From assembly GCA_002844335.1 (NCBI GenBank), contig CP019154.1, positions 124,001 to 188,000 on the forward strand: a stretch of 64,000 nucleotides of DNA. The letters run 5' to 3'. The stretch comes from Haloarcula taiwanensis (GTDB taxonomy: Archaea > Halobacteriota > Halobacteria > Halobacteriales > Haloarculaceae). The position numbers and the translations under genes are program-made. Every line of letters starts with the position of its first letter. Position 1 is the first letter of the stretch. Positions 17,762 through 26,244 of the stretch are shown here, in pieces. Below the pieces are notes generated by a model. It saw only the letters and a program-made list of their open reading frames with translations. It was not told the DNA's origin and did not search any database.

Positions 17762-19189
17762 ATGTCAAGCAACCCCTTCAATCCGTTCGAAGCCGCGCTC
17801 AACTGGCAGCGCAAGACACTGGAGAACATGACCGACGCCGCCGAGACCAGTCAGATCGCCGACGAGCGGCTGGAACTGCTGGAGTCCGTCGAAGTCGGTC
17901 AGACGCCGAGCAACGTCGTGTACGAGGAGAACAAGCTCGAACTCCTCCATTACGACGCCGAGGCTGCCGGTATCGAGGTACCGGACGAGGAGACGGAAGA
18001 TATCCCGATTCTCATCGTCTACGCCCTTATCAACCGGCCGTACATCCTCGACCTGCAGGAGGAGCGGTCGGTCGTCCGACGGTTGCTCGAGGCGGGCCAC
18101 GACGTGTACCTCATCGACTGGAACGAGCCCTCGCGGCTCGACCAGCACCTCACGCTCGACGACTACGTCAACCGTTACATGGACAACTGCGTCGACGTGG
18201 TCCGCGACCGCTCCGGCCAAGACGCCATCAACATCCTCGGCTACTGCATGGGCGGGACCATGTCGGTGATGTACACTGCGCTCCACAAGGAGAAGGTCAA
18301 CGCTCTCGGGCTGATGGCGGCAGGACTGTGTTTCGACCACACTGGTGGCGTCCTCGAAGAGTGGGGCTCCGACGAGTACTACGAACCGAGCGACGTGACC
18401 GAGACGTTCGGCAACGTCCCCGCGGACATGCTCGACATCGGGTTCGCGCTGATGGACCCCGTCGAGAACTACGTCACGAAGTACATCCGGTTCGCGGAGA
18501 ACATGGAGAACGAGGGCTTCGTCGAGAACTTCGGCCGGATGGAGAAATGGCTCGGCGACGGTATCGACGTGGCCGGCGAGGCCTATGTTCAGTTCCTCGA
18601 AGACGTGTATCAGGACAACAAGCTCTACAGGAACGAGCTGGAACTCAACGGCAAGCACGTCGACCTGGACAACATCGACATGCCGGTCCTCCAGCTCATG
18701 GGCGAGTACGACCACCTCATCCCGCCAGAGGCCTCCAAGCCGTTCAACGACGTCATCGCTAGCGACGACACGCGCACGATCGAGTTCTCGACGGGCCACA
18801 TCGGCCTCTCCGTCTCGTCGTCGACCCACGCCGACCTCTGGCCCGAGGTCGCCGAGTGGTATTCTGAGCGCAACAAGGGAAGCGGCGAAGTCGACATCGA
18901 GGTCGAATCTCCCGACGAGGCTGACGACGACCCGGTAGACCAGTCGGAACCTACTGACATCGACGTTGACGCGACGACCGATGTCGATGCCACCGAGGAC
19001 GAAGACGATGCGACCGACGAACCCGCGGACGTCGATAGCGTCTCCGGTATCGGCCCGACCTACGCCGACCGTCTCCACGGCGCTGGCATCCACAGCGTTG
19101 CGGACTTGGCTGAATACGATGCGGCCGAACTGGCCGACATCGCTGAGACTACCGAGTCCCGCGCGCAGGACTGGCTCGACCAGCTGTAA
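17762..19189 (+). CDS. phaC: class III poly(3-hydroxyalkanoate) synthase subunit PhaC with C-terminal HhH extension
   Basis: 475 residues, the length of Haloarcula PhaC. The lipase-like box GYCMGG puts the catalytic Cys at 162; Asp317 (GEYDH) and His346 (STGHIG) complete the triad. The enzyme polymerises 3-hydroxyacyl-CoA into PHA with PhaE. After an acidic linker (about 378-424) the last 50 residues form a helix-hairpin-helix domain ([17 protein letters not shown]), part of the long haloarchaeal C-terminal extension. It ends the phaR-P-E-C operon. Confidence 0.95.
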   Translation: MSSNPFNPFEAALNWQRKTLENMTDAAETSQIADERLELLESVEVGQTPSNVVYEENKLELLHYDAEAAGIEVPDEETEDIPILIVYALINRPYILDLQEERSVVRRLLEAGHDVYLIDWNEPSRLDQHLTLDDYVNRYMDNCVDVVRDRSGQDAINILGYCMGGTMSVMYTALHKEKVNALGLMAAGLCFDHTGGVLEEWGSDEYYEPSDVTETFGNVPADMLDIGFALMDPVENYVTKYIRFAENMENEGFVENFGRMEKWLGDGIDVAGEAYVQFLEDVYQDNKLYRNELELNGKHVDLDNIDMPVLQLMGEYDHLIPPEASKPFNDVIASDDTRTIEFSTGHIGLSVSSSTHADLWPEVAEWYSERNKGSGEVDIEVESPDEADDDPVDQSEPTDIDVDATTDVDATEDEDDATDEPADVDSVSGIGPTYADRLHGAGIHSVADLAEYDAAELADIAETTESRAQDWLDQL

Positions 19190-19228
19190 TCCGGCGCTGT
19201 TTTTCTGTTTCGCGCTGCACGAGTAGCC

Positions 19229-19681
19229 ATGCGCGTCTCGGTCATCGGCGGCTCGACAGTTACCGACGAACAGTATCAGCAGGCACGCGAGGTCGGACGA
19301 CAACTCGGTGAGCACGGCCACGACATCGTCTGTGGCGGCCTCACCGGTGTAATGGAGGCAGCCTGTCACGGCGCGAGCGAGGCCGGCGGCCACACTATCG
19401 GCATCCTGCCCAGTGAGCGCCGGGCCGCCGCAAACGACTACGTCGAGACGGCCATCGCCACGGGACTCGGAAACGCCCGCAACGTCCTCGTCGTGATGAA
19501 CGGCGCGGCAGTCGTCGCCGTCGACGGCGGCCCCGGGACGCTCTCGGAACTCGGCCACGCGCTTGATATGGGTCGACCGGTCGCCGGGCTCGGAACCCAC
19601 CGCCTCGACGGCGGCGACGCAATCGAACACGTCGACACGCCCGCCGAAGCCGTCGAGTACGTCGAGTCGGCCGTGCAGTAG
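19229..19681 (+). CDS. TIGR00725-type LOG/YvdD-like Rossmann protein
   Basis: 150 residues. Start MRVSVIGGS, then VCGGLTGVMEAACHGASEAGG and DGGPGTLSELGHAL, the last matching the PGGxGTxxE nucleotide-phosphate motif of LOG and lysine-decarboxylase-like proteins. Members of the related LOG family release cytokinins or act on nucleotide monophosphates; the TIGR00725 group has no firm function. It lies 40 bp after phaC, probably under its own control. Confidence 0.85.
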   Translation: MRVSVIGGSTVTDEQYQQAREVGRQLGEHGHDIVCGGLTGVMEAACHGASEAGGHTIGILPSERRAAANDYVETAIATGLGNARNVLVVMNGAAVVAVDGGPGTLSELGHALDMGRPVAGLGTHRLDGGDAIEHVDTPAEAVEYVESAVQ

Positions 19682-19684
19682 CTT

Positions 19685-19909
19685 TCACTCCAACAGCCGC
19701 TTGAGAGCCGCCGCGATTGCGAGAAACGCGACGCTGAGCAGCCTGACCCGCCGACGGGACCTCTCTTGTGGCGTGAACTCCACCGCCAGCACCCGGCGAT
19801 AGCCCAGCCGTGCCGACGACAACAACAGCCCCGGAACGAGCAGATGAACCACGCCCGCCAGCGCCGTTCCGGTCCACAGCAACCGCCGTTCGGTCCGTGT
19901 CAGGTCCAT
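19685..19909 (-). CDS. small haloarchaeal membrane protein
   Basis: 74 residues with a hydrophobic segment near the N-terminus (LLWTGTALAGVVHLLVPGL), a basic middle (QERSRRRVR) and a second hydrophobic stretch (LLSVAFLAIAAAL). This suggests a two-pass inner-membrane protein. Its stop lies 4 nt from that of the convergent TIGR00725 gene. No function is known to me. Confidence 0.6.
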   Translation of the reverse strand: MDLTRTERRLLWTGTALAGVVHLLVPGLLLSSARLGYRRVLAVEFTPQERSRRRVRLLSVAFLAIAAALKRLLE

Positions 19910-20074
19910 ACCGGCTCAAGGGGACGCGTCGGTTTGACCGTGGCGTCTGCTTGCGAAGTGCGTACTGCCCGACACTCTTGCAGAATCGAAACAGCGCCGT
20001 GGCTCACTCAGACTGAAGACAGAAAATGTAGAACCGCAACGATTCTTCGCGGGGTCGACGGGCGAGGCAGGCAT

Positions 20075-20254
20075 CCGCGGCCGAAGGCCGCGGTTCTCGG
20101 AATCGCCGCAGTGCGGCGATTCCGCCTTTTTCGCCAATGTGGCTTGCCTCGCGGGTCACTTCGTCGTCGGGCGGCGATGCCGCCCGACTGCCTGCGGGAC
20201 CTTCGGTCCCGCTCTGTTCCCCGCTCGGCGTGCCGAGGTTTCTTCGAAACCTCG
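20075..20254 (-). terminator. array of five perfect triloop hairpins downstream of thermosome gene
   Basis: Five perfect stems with 3-nt loops follow the thermosome stop. On + coordinates: 20234-20254 (9-bp stem, loop TTC), 20194-20212 (8 bp, TTC), 20167-20187 (9 bp, GAT), 20099-20123 (11 bp, AGT) and 20075-20093 (8 bp, GAA). The 11-bp stem is followed on the + strand by a T5 run. They probably end or protect the highly expressed chaperonin mRNA. The rest of the 346-bp gap (19910-20074) shows nothing I can name. Confidence 0.65.
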
Positions 20255-20255
20255 C

Positions 20256-21953
20256 TTACATCATGCCGCCCATGCCGCCGCCCATGCCGCCCATGCCGCC
20301 GCCCATGCCGCCGGGCGCGCCGCCGGGGCCGCCGGGTCCGCCTTCGTCCTCGTCGTCGTCGCCCTGGCCACCCTTGAGGTCGCCAGCGGCGATGACGTCG
20401 TCGATGCGGAGGATCATGACGGCTGCTTCCGTTGCGCTTTCGACTGCCTGGGTCTTGACACGGAGGGGCTCGACGACGCCGTCCTCTTCCATGTCGACGA
20501 CCTCACCGGTGTAGGCGTCGAGGCCGGACGTGACCGCGCCGCCGTCGTGCTTGCTGCGGAGGTCGACCAGCGAGTCGATCGGGTCGAGACCGGCGTTCTC
20601 CGCGAGGGTGCGCGGGATGACGTCGATGGCGTCGGCGAACGCTTCGACGGCGAGCTGTTCGCGCCCACCGACGGAGTCGGCGTAGTCACGCAGGCCGAGC
20701 GCGAGCTGGGTCTCGGGGGCACCGCCGCCGGGCAGGACCTTGCCGTCCTCCAGCGTGGCGGCGACGACGCCGAGCGAGTCCTCGATGGCGCGCTCGACTT
20801 CGTCGACGACGTGTTCGGTGCCGCCGCGGAGAATCATCGTGACGGCGCGGGCGTCCTCGACGTCCTCGACGAAGATGCGCTCGTCGCCAGCGATGTCCTT
20901 CTGGGCGACGGAGCCGGCGAAGCCGAGGTCGTCGGCTTCGATGTCGTCGATGTTCGAGATGATGCGCGCGCCGGTCGAGCGCGAGAGCGCTTCGATGTCG
21001 GACTTCTTGGCGCGGCGGACGGCCAGAATACCTTCCTGAGCGAGGTAGTGCTGGGCCATGTCGTCGATGCCCTTCTGGCAGAAGACGACGTCAGCACCGG
21101 CCTCGGCGAGCTTGTCGACCATCTCCTTGAGCTGTTCCTCTTCCTGGTCGAGGAACTGCTGGAGCTGGTCGGGGTCGGTGACGTTGACCTCGGTGTCGAG
21201 CTCCGTTTCCGGAACCTCGATGGCCGTGTCGAGCAGGGCAACGTCGGCGTCCTCGACGGCGAACGGCATGTTGTCGTGGACGCGCTCCTTGTCGACGATG
21301 ACGCCTTCGACGAGTTCGGACTCGTCGGTTGCGCCGCCGACGACGGTTTCGATCTGGATGTTGTCGGTGTCGACGCTGCCGTCGTCGTCGACGACGGACT
21401 GTGCGGCGCGGACGACGAGTTCGGCGAGGACGTCCTTGGAGGATTCGGCGCCCTTGCCGGTCATCGCGGTCGCGGCGACCTTTTCGAGGGTCTCCGTGTC
21501 GTCGGCGTCGACGTCGATGGCGTTGTCTTCGAGAATCTCCTTGGCTTTCTCGGCGGCCTGGCGGTACCCCTGGGCCAGGATGCTGGCGTGGATGTCCTGG
21601 TCGAGGAGTTCCTCGGCCTTCGAGAGGAGTTCGCCGGCCATGACGACCGCCGTCGTGGTGCCGTCGCCCACTTCGTCTTCCTGGGTCTGGGCGACCTCGA
21701 CGATCATGTTGGCGGCGGGGTGTTCGATGTCCATCTCGTCGAGGATGGTGACGCCGTCGTTCGTGACGACGACCGAGCCCGAGTTGTCGACGAGCATCTT
21801 GTCCATGCCCTTCGGACCCAGTGTCGTCCGAACGGCCTCGGCGACGGCCGTCCCGGCCGTGATGTTCATCGACTGCGCGTCCTTTCCGGATGTCCGCTGG
21901 GACTCCTCGGAAAGTACAATCATGGGCTGGTTGCCCATCTGCTGTTGAGCCAT
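20256..21953 (-). CDS. ths: thermosome subunit (group II chaperonin)
   Basis: 565 residues from ATG 21953 (MAQQQMGNQ); a TTG two codons upstream is less likely. Diagnostic chaperonin motifs are [25 protein letters not shown] and [15 protein letters not shown] (ATP-binding core), then the apical and intermediate domains, and a C-terminal GGM-rich tail pointing into the cavity. It assembles into the double-ring thermosome that folds proteins using ATP. A second subunit is at 54443-56122 with a nearly identical promoter, so hetero-oligomers are expected. Confidence 0.97.
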   Translation of the reverse strand: MAQQQMGNQPMIVLSEESQRTSGKDAQSMNITAGTAVAEAVRTTLGPKGMDKMLVDNSGSVVVTNDGVTILDEMDIEHPAANMIVEVAQTQEDEVGDGTTTAVVMAGELLSKAEELLDQDIHASILAQGYRQAAEKAKEILEDNAIDVDADDTETLEKVAATAMTGKGAESSKDVLAELVVRAAQSVVDDDGSVDTDNIQIETVVGGATDESELVEGVIVDKERVHDNMPFAVEDADVALLDTAIEVPETELDTEVNVTDPDQLQQFLDQEEEQLKEMVDKLAEAGADVVFCQKGIDDMAQHYLAQEGILAVRRAKKSDIEALSRSTGARIISNIDDIEADDLGFAGSVAQKDIAGDERIFVEDVEDARAVTMILRGGTEHVVDEVERAIEDSLGVVAATLEDGKVLPGGGAPETQLALGLRDYADSVGGREQLAVEAFADAIDVIPRTLAENAGLDPIDSLVDLRSKHDGGAVTSGLDAYTGEVVDMEEDGVVEPLRVKTQAVESATEAAVMILRIDDVIAAGDLKGGQGDDDEDEGGPGGPGGAPGGMGGGMGGMGGGMGGMM

Positions 21954-21989
21954 AGTCAAACGATGATTGAATGTGATTCTATATAAAAG
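21954..21989 (-). promoter_or_regulatory. thermosome promoter A, 36-bp block shared with thermosome promoter B
   Basis: Reading on the minus strand, the 36 bp immediately before the ATG contain TTTTATATA (21988-21980), centred about 30 nt upstream of the start, then CACATTCAATC. Aligned to the ATG, 31 of 36 positions match the block before the second thermosome gene (54407-54442). Upstream of this block similarity stops abruptly. The transcript should have almost no leader. Haloferax cct genes are known to be heat-inducible from similar TATA-adjacent elements. Confidence 0.75.
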
Positions 21990-22002
21990 CTTTGGTCACG
22001 GC

Positions 22003-22072
22003 CGGTATATCGCCCCACTGCATGCCACACTCGACGGTGTGATACTACCTAACGTGGGTGGTTTATATACCG
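22003..22072. repeat. imperfect 70-bp inverted repeat between AAA ATPase and thermosome genes
   Basis: Outer arms CGGTATAT (22003-22010) and ATATACCG (22065-22072) pair perfectly, CCCAC (22014-22018) pairs with GTGGG (22054-22058), and an inner hairpin CACAC/GTGTG closes at 22026-22041. It follows the stop of the AAA ATPase gene on the minus strand and lies just upstream of the thermosome promoter. It may be a terminator that insulates the chaperonin gene, or a regulator site. Confidence 0.45.
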
Positions 22073-22084
22073 ACGCAGGGGCGC

Positions 22085-23140
22085 TCAGCGACCCATTCCG
22101 AACCGCCGGTGGCGCAACTCGGGCGTAATCTGGATGCGGGAGATGTCCTGTCCGGTCCGGTACCAGACGAACGCCGCCCTGGTGAACAGTTCCCGGCACT
22201 CGATGCGGACTTCCCGGGGGTTGCCCTCCGTCCGCTCGTGGATATCCTCGATTGCGGCCCGAGTGAACAGGTCCGGGGCCTGGCCCTCGTAGGGCTCGTC
22301 CCGGAAGTACGCCAGCGAGCGGGCGGTGTACTCGGCCACATCGTCCGGCGAGAACGGGTCGATGCCCTCGTAGTACCGCAGCCGGGAGTCCAGCGTCCCG
22401 CGAATCTCGGCAACGCGGCGCTTCCCTTCCGGTGTCCCGGTGAGGAACAGCCGAACGCCGGCGTCGCCGGCCACCTGCAGCGGCGACAGCAGGTCCGCCT
22501 CCAGCACCTCGATTTCGTCGACGACCAGCAACAGTGTCCTGTCGTCCTCGCGCACGCGACGGACGATTTCGTGGACGGCGTCTTTCGCCTCCGCGGTCGC
22601 CCACGGAATCCCGTCCCGGACCTGCGAGTAGTTGCGCTGGTCGATGGAGTACCCCGCCGCGTAGGCGGCGGTCAGCACCGTCTGGTACAGTTTCCGGGGC
22701 GTCGTCTCGCGCGGATTGTCCAGATGCGTGATGACAAACCCCTCGTGTTTCGAGAGGTCCCGAAGGACGATTTCGCGGAACGCCGTCTTCCCGGTCCCAT
22801 AGGGACTCACCAGCCCGATGTGCTGGTCCTGGAGGAGCCACGACGTGACCTGATTCAGCATTTCGGTGTCGTGACGAACGTAGAGCGGCTCGGGCATGTG
22901 GTCCAGCCCGGCCTCCTCGGTGAACGGGAGGTCCGTCACGGTCTCGGCCGTGCCGCCCAGCGCCTCGCCGAAGGCCAGCAGGCGCTGTTCGACCTCTTTC
23001 AGCTGGTCCAGCAGGACGCCGGCGGTAGCGCTCTCGGCGCGCTCCGCCTCCTCAGACCGGAGCGACTCGAGCCGGTCCATCACCTCAGAGACGGACTGTC
23101 CCGAACCGCTGGTCTTCGGTTGCTCTGTGTCGTCTACCAC
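22085..23140 (-). CDS. AAA/STAND-like ATPase of unknown role, paired with a nuclease-fold protein
   Basis: 351 residues. An N-terminal helical segment (about 15-65, coiled-coil-like LLDQLKEVEQRLLAFGEAL) precedes an ATPase domain with Walker A SPYGTGKT (112-119), Walker B LLLVVDEIEV (203-212) and sensor FLTGTPEG. The fold resembles ExeA or Orc-type AAA ATPases, and PYGTGKT is unusual for a replication initiator. It is preceded by TATA-like sequence at about 23172-23180 and lies 72 bp downstream of the DUF5784 gene. Function not known to me. Confidence 0.8.
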   Translation of the reverse strand: MVDDTEQPKTSGSGQSVSEVMDRLESLRSEEAERAESATAGVLLDQLKEVEQRLLAFGEALGGTAETVTDLPFTEEAGLDHMPEPLYVRHDTEMLNQVTSWLLQDQHIGLVSPYGTGKTAFREIVLRDLSKHEGFVITHLDNPRETTPRKLYQTVLTAAYAAGYSIDQRNYSQVRDGIPWATAEAKDAVHEIVRRVREDDRTLLLVVDEIEVLEADLLSPLQVAGDAGVRLFLTGTPEGKRRVAEIRGTLDSRLRYYEGIDPFSPDDVAEYTARSLAYFRDEPYEGQAPDLFTRAAIEDIHERTEGNPREVRIECRELFTRAAFVWYRTGQDISRIQITPELRHRRFGMGR

Positions 23141-23212
23141 GGCTATCTCTCTCAGCCTTGCTGGTCCGGCGCGTTATATGTTACGCCCCGAATTTTGGGG
23201 AAGATACCGCGG

Positions 23213-24187
23213 TCAAAACGGCAGCGGGAACGGAACCGAGCCGTAGGCATACCCTTCCATGCCACTCTCGGGCCGGGCGCGGAACACGACGGTCGGCGAG
23301 TAGCCCACGTCGGGCTGTTCGCCGTACACCCGCCGCCAGTCGTCGTCCGGGAAGGAACTGCAGTCGACGACGAGGACGGCCCCCGGGTGGGCCGCCAACT
23401 GGTCGCGGGTCTTCGCGTCGCCGGAGGCTTTCACCGCGGCGACGGCCGTGTCGACCTGTCGCCGGGACGGCGGCCGCGGCCGGGTGACCTCGACGAGCGT
23501 GTCCTCGACTCGGAAGTCGACGGAGTGGCCCGAGTCCAGTTCGACCTCGGGTCTGATGTCGTTGCCCGCGTCGACGAGCAGCTTGGCGACGTTGAACTCG
23601 CCCATCGTCGCCCGCATCCGCGAGAGGTCAAAGCCCTCGCTGGTCCCGAGTTTGCTCGCCATCGTGTAGCGGTAGTCGTCGAGTTCGCCGGTCGCGAGGA
23701 AGTCATCGTAGAATGCCAGCCCGTCCGCCCGGTCGGCGTCCGGGAAGCCGCCGGCGTGGTCTCGGAAGAACGTCCGTGTCGACTCGCGGCCGTCCTTCGA
23801 CAGAAACACAGGGAGGAAGAAGTGCGCCAGCGCCTCGTACTCGGTGAGCCACGGGTCTTCCACCTCTAGCTGTGCGAACAGTTCACGCTGGACCCACTCG
23901 CTGATGGCGTCGGGCACCTCGTCGAACGTGTATTTCTCTGTCCGCCACAGCGTCTCCGGCGTCTCCGTGTTTCCGACCCAGTAGGCGCGCTGACCGTTCC
24001 AGCAAAACAGCGCCAGATCACCGTTGTCCATCTCCAGTCGGCGCGCGGCCCACCCTTCCGGCGGGGCGAACCACGGGCCGTTCATCGCCGCACCGAAAGT
24101 GTTCTGCAGCGGTGTCAGCAGGTCGTTCCGGACCCGATTTTCGCTCCATCGCTCGTTCGACTGTCGCAGACGTAAGGGACCAGCCAC
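23213..24187 (-). CDS. DUF5784-type protein with PD-(D/E)XK-like nuclease core
   Basis: 324 residues. The C-terminal part reads as a restriction-endonuclease-like core: helix GEFNVAKLLVDAGND with Glu197, strand SVDFRVED with Asp224, strand TLVEVTRP with Glu233 and Thr235 where the catalytic Lys is expected, then strand GAVLVVDCSSF. The N-terminal half (DLLTPLQNTFGAAMNG, WFAPPEGW) is unrelated to nucleases I know. I believe it is Pfam DUF5784, haloarchaea-only. Nuclease function is inferred, and the Lys-to-Thr change leaves activity open. Confidence 0.65.
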   Translation of the reverse strand: MAGPLRLRQSNERWSENRVRNDLLTPLQNTFGAAMNGPWFAPPEGWAARRLEMDNGDLALFCWNGQRAYWVGNTETPETLWRTEKYTFDEVPDAISEWVQRELFAQLEVEDPWLTEYEALAHFFLPVFLSKDGRESTRTFFRDHAGGFPDADRADGLAFYDDFLATGELDDYRYTMASKLGTSEGFDLSRMRATMGEFNVAKLLVDAGNDIRPEVELDSGHSVDFRVEDTLVEVTRPRPPSRRQVDTAVAAVKASGDAKTRDQLAAHPGAVLVVDCSSFPDDDWRRVYGEQPDVGYSPTVVFRARPESGMEGYAYGSVPFPLPF

Positions 24188-24341
24188 ACGGTCGTGTAGA
24201 CGGTCAGTGGTCTTGGGCGTTCCGCCCTGCCGAAACGCCGCCGCTCGGACTGCTTGATGCCTCTACCGCCCGTGTGGGACGGTTTCTGGCACCACCGTTA
24301 CATTGATAGTCACTAGCAGCCAAGTTTCACTGTGGTAACCT

Positions 24342-24515
24342 ATGTCGATGGGAGCGTACGACGACGACGAACACGAACGCCGTGAACGCAAGAACAGCGA
24401 GGTCGACCTGTCGGAAGACGACGACCGCAGTACATACCACGGGAGCGTCGATTACGACGGTGACGAGTCGACAGAAGAGTTGCTCGACCAGTTCAAGCAG
24501 ATCAACTCCGACTGA
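24342..24515 (+). CDS. DUF5786 family small acidic protein
   Basis: 57 residues from ATG 24342: it starts MSMGAYDDDEHERRERK, has a STYHGSVDYDGDES centre and ends LLDQFKQINSD. This matches the haloarchaeal DUF5786 pattern as I remember it. It is very acidic, without Cys or membrane segments. The role is unknown. Its last 14 bases overlap the end of the convergent membrane protein gene. Confidence 0.85.
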   Translation: MSMGAYDDDEHERRERKNSEVDLSEDDDRSTYHGSVDYDGDESTEELLDQFKQINSD

Positions 24516-25236
24516 CTGCGGCCGTTCTCGACCGATAGCGCAATAGTCCGACAGAGACGGTCGTCACGGCTGTGACGGCTAGCACGTGGCCGACTAGCGC
24601 CGCGAGCAGCACCGGCTGATCAAGCACGAATGGCACGAGCACGAGCTGGAGAACGCCAAAGCCCCAAATCTCTAAGTCGGCCCGCATGAACACCCGCGCT
24701 GTCTCGGGGTCGAACCGGTAGCGAGCCGACCGCCACAGGCCTGTGACGCTGGCCCACCACCCGGTCCCGATGCGGTAACTCACATCCCAGAGGATGAGCA
24801 GCGTCAGATACACGACCAGTACCGGCGGCTCCGACCCGAACAGCCGGTTCAGCAGCGGCATCGAACTGACCTGCGGGTCGAACACGAACAGATGGGTGAG
24901 CAATGCGATGTACGCAAGGACGGACAACACGACTTCGACGTTCGAGGCGAACAGCAGCGCACGGTAGGTCGGTGGCACGTCGATACGCCGGATGAGCGTG
25001 CTGATCCGGAGCATTTCTGCGCTTCCGATGGTGGCGACGAACACGACGACCGTTCCAGCGATTGCGGCGCTCCAGACCTCGTAGTACCACGACAGGGCGA
25101 TGATGGCAACCTCGAAGACGAGGAGCTGAATCGCCATCGCTGCCCACGTCGGGAGGCGAATCCCCGGCAGCGCGCCGATGATGCTCTCATACACCCACGT
25201 TTCGCCGTACTCGGGGCGGGCGCTGTCGCCGCTCAT
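24502..25236 (-). CDS. multi-pass haloarchaeal membrane protein
   Basis: 244 residues with six or so hydrophobic segments, beginning after a GETWVYESIIGALPG stretch. A cytoplasmic loop (RSARYRFDPETARVFMRADLE) lies in the second half. No transporter or enzyme signature is visible. The start overlaps the stop of the SDR gene upstream by 4 nt, so the two are translationally coupled. Confidence 0.75.
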   Translation of the reverse strand: MSGDSARPEYGETWVYESIIGALPGIRLPTWAAMAIQLLVFEVAIIALSWYYEVWSAAIAGTVVVFVATIGSAEMLRISTLIRRIDVPPTYRALLFASNVEVVLSVLAYIALLTHLFVFDPQVSSMPLLNRLFGSEPPVLVVYLTLLILWDVSYRIGTGWWASVTGLWRSARYRFDPETARVFMRADLEIWGFGVLQLVLVPFVLDQPVLLAALVGHVLAVTAVTTVSVGLLRYRSRTAAVSRS

Positions 25237-26171
25237 CTACCAGCACCACCCGTGGCCGCGGCCGCCCGTGCCGCGTCTCGACTCCGCGACTCGCTGAGGG
25301 CTAGCCTGACCGCATCCGCGAACGATGTCGGGTCCACGGCGAACTGTGCCTGTGCAGCCTCGGTGTCTGCGACCACCGGCGTTTTCAGCCCGTGGATGAG
25401 CGGGCGGGCGACGCTCGATGGCACGTCGGTCATGAGGGCGACCCAGTACGCTGATAGTTTCGGCGTCAACACCGGTATCGGAACGATTGTCGGCGCACCG
25501 GTCCCCATGAGTCGGCCCGTCTGTTCCAGAATCTCAGCGTATGTCAGCACCTCCGGCCCGCCGATTTCGTAGGTTTCACCCGCCGTTTCCGGCTTGTCGA
25601 GCACGTCGACCAGGTACGAGACGACGTCATCGATAGCGATGGGGTGGCAGTCCGTCCGTACCCAGCGCGGTGTCAGCATCACGGGCAGTCGCGTCGTTAG
25701 CTCGCGTATCATCCGGAAGCTCGCCGAACCCGCGCCGATGATGATGGCCGCCCGGAACGTCGTCAGGTCGTATTCGCCGTCCCGGAGAATGAACTCGACC
25801 TCCCGGCGCGACCGGAGGTGTTTCGACAGCGTCTCGTCGTCCTCTCCGAGGCCGCCGAGGTAGACGACGCGGTTGACGCCGGCTTCGTCGGCTGCCCGAC
25901 GGAAGTTCCGTGCCGCCCGTCGGTCTCGCTCGGCGTAGTCGCTCCCGGCACGCATCGAATGGACCAAATAGTACGCGACATCGACGCCGTCGAGGCCGGC
26001 ATCGAAACTGCCTGCGTTGAGCAGGTCACCTGTCACCACGTCAACGCCGTCTGGTGGAGTGTACTCGCTCGGGTCGCGAACGAGCGCGCGGACGCTGTGA
26101 CCGGCCGCGAGGAGCGCCGGGACGAGATGGCTCCCGACAAACCCCGTTGCACCGGTCACGAGCACATGCAT
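25233..26171 (-). CDS. NAD(P)H-binding atypical SDR (NmrA/YbjT-like)
   Basis: 312 residues with an N-terminal Rossmann motif VTGATGFVGSHL, DVVTGDLLN and VAYYLVHSM. The catalytic YxxxK of classical SDRs is missing; VVYLGGLGE and FRAAIIIGAGSASF match the atypical complex-I-39-kDa/NmrA-like group. Members act as quinone or lipid reductases or as redox sensors. TATA-like TTTTAA lies 20-30 nt upstream of the ATG. It is coupled to the membrane protein gene downstream. Confidence 0.85.
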   Translation of the reverse strand: MHVLVTGATGFVGSHLVPALLAAGHSVRALVRDPSEYTPPDGVDVVTGDLLNAGSFDAGLDGVDVAYYLVHSMRAGSDYAERDRRAARNFRRAADEAGVNRVVYLGGLGEDDETLSKHLRSRREVEFILRDGEYDLTTFRAAIIIGAGSASFRMIRELTTRLPVMLTPRWVRTDCHPIAIDDVVSYLVDVLDKPETAGETYEIGGPEVLTYAEILEQTGRLMGTGAPTIVPIPVLTPKLSAYWVALMTDVPSSVARPLIHGLKTPVVADTEAAQAQFAVDPTSFADAVRLALSESRSRDAARAAAATGGAGR

Positions 26172-26244
26172 ACCCTTCCTGCAGGACGGGACGAGGTTAA
26201 AACCGTGGCCTGTTCGGTTGCCGTCGTGTCAGACTGCCTTCGAT

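Noticed and set aside
17765-19630. 621-codon open frame on the minus strand opposite phaC
   Set aside because: It is the antisense shadow of the GC-rich phaC gene; the plus frame has the catalytic triad and operon context, while this translation is Val/Asp/Arg-biased without motifs.
20262-20320. Tandem short repeats that could suggest a CRISPR or satellite array
   Set aside because: They encode the Gly-Gly-Met tail of the thermosome subunit; a similar repeat is at the end of the second thermosome gene.
20139-21986. 615-codon open frame on the plus strand opposite the thermosome gene
   Set aside because: It lies antisense to a clear chaperonin gene and crosses its promoter and hairpin array; the composition is typical of a high-GC shadow.
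23213-24187. Calling the DUF5784 protein an active restriction endonuclease
   Set aside because: The Lys of the ExK motif is replaced by Thr and no methyltransferase is nearby, so only a nuclease-like fold is claimed.
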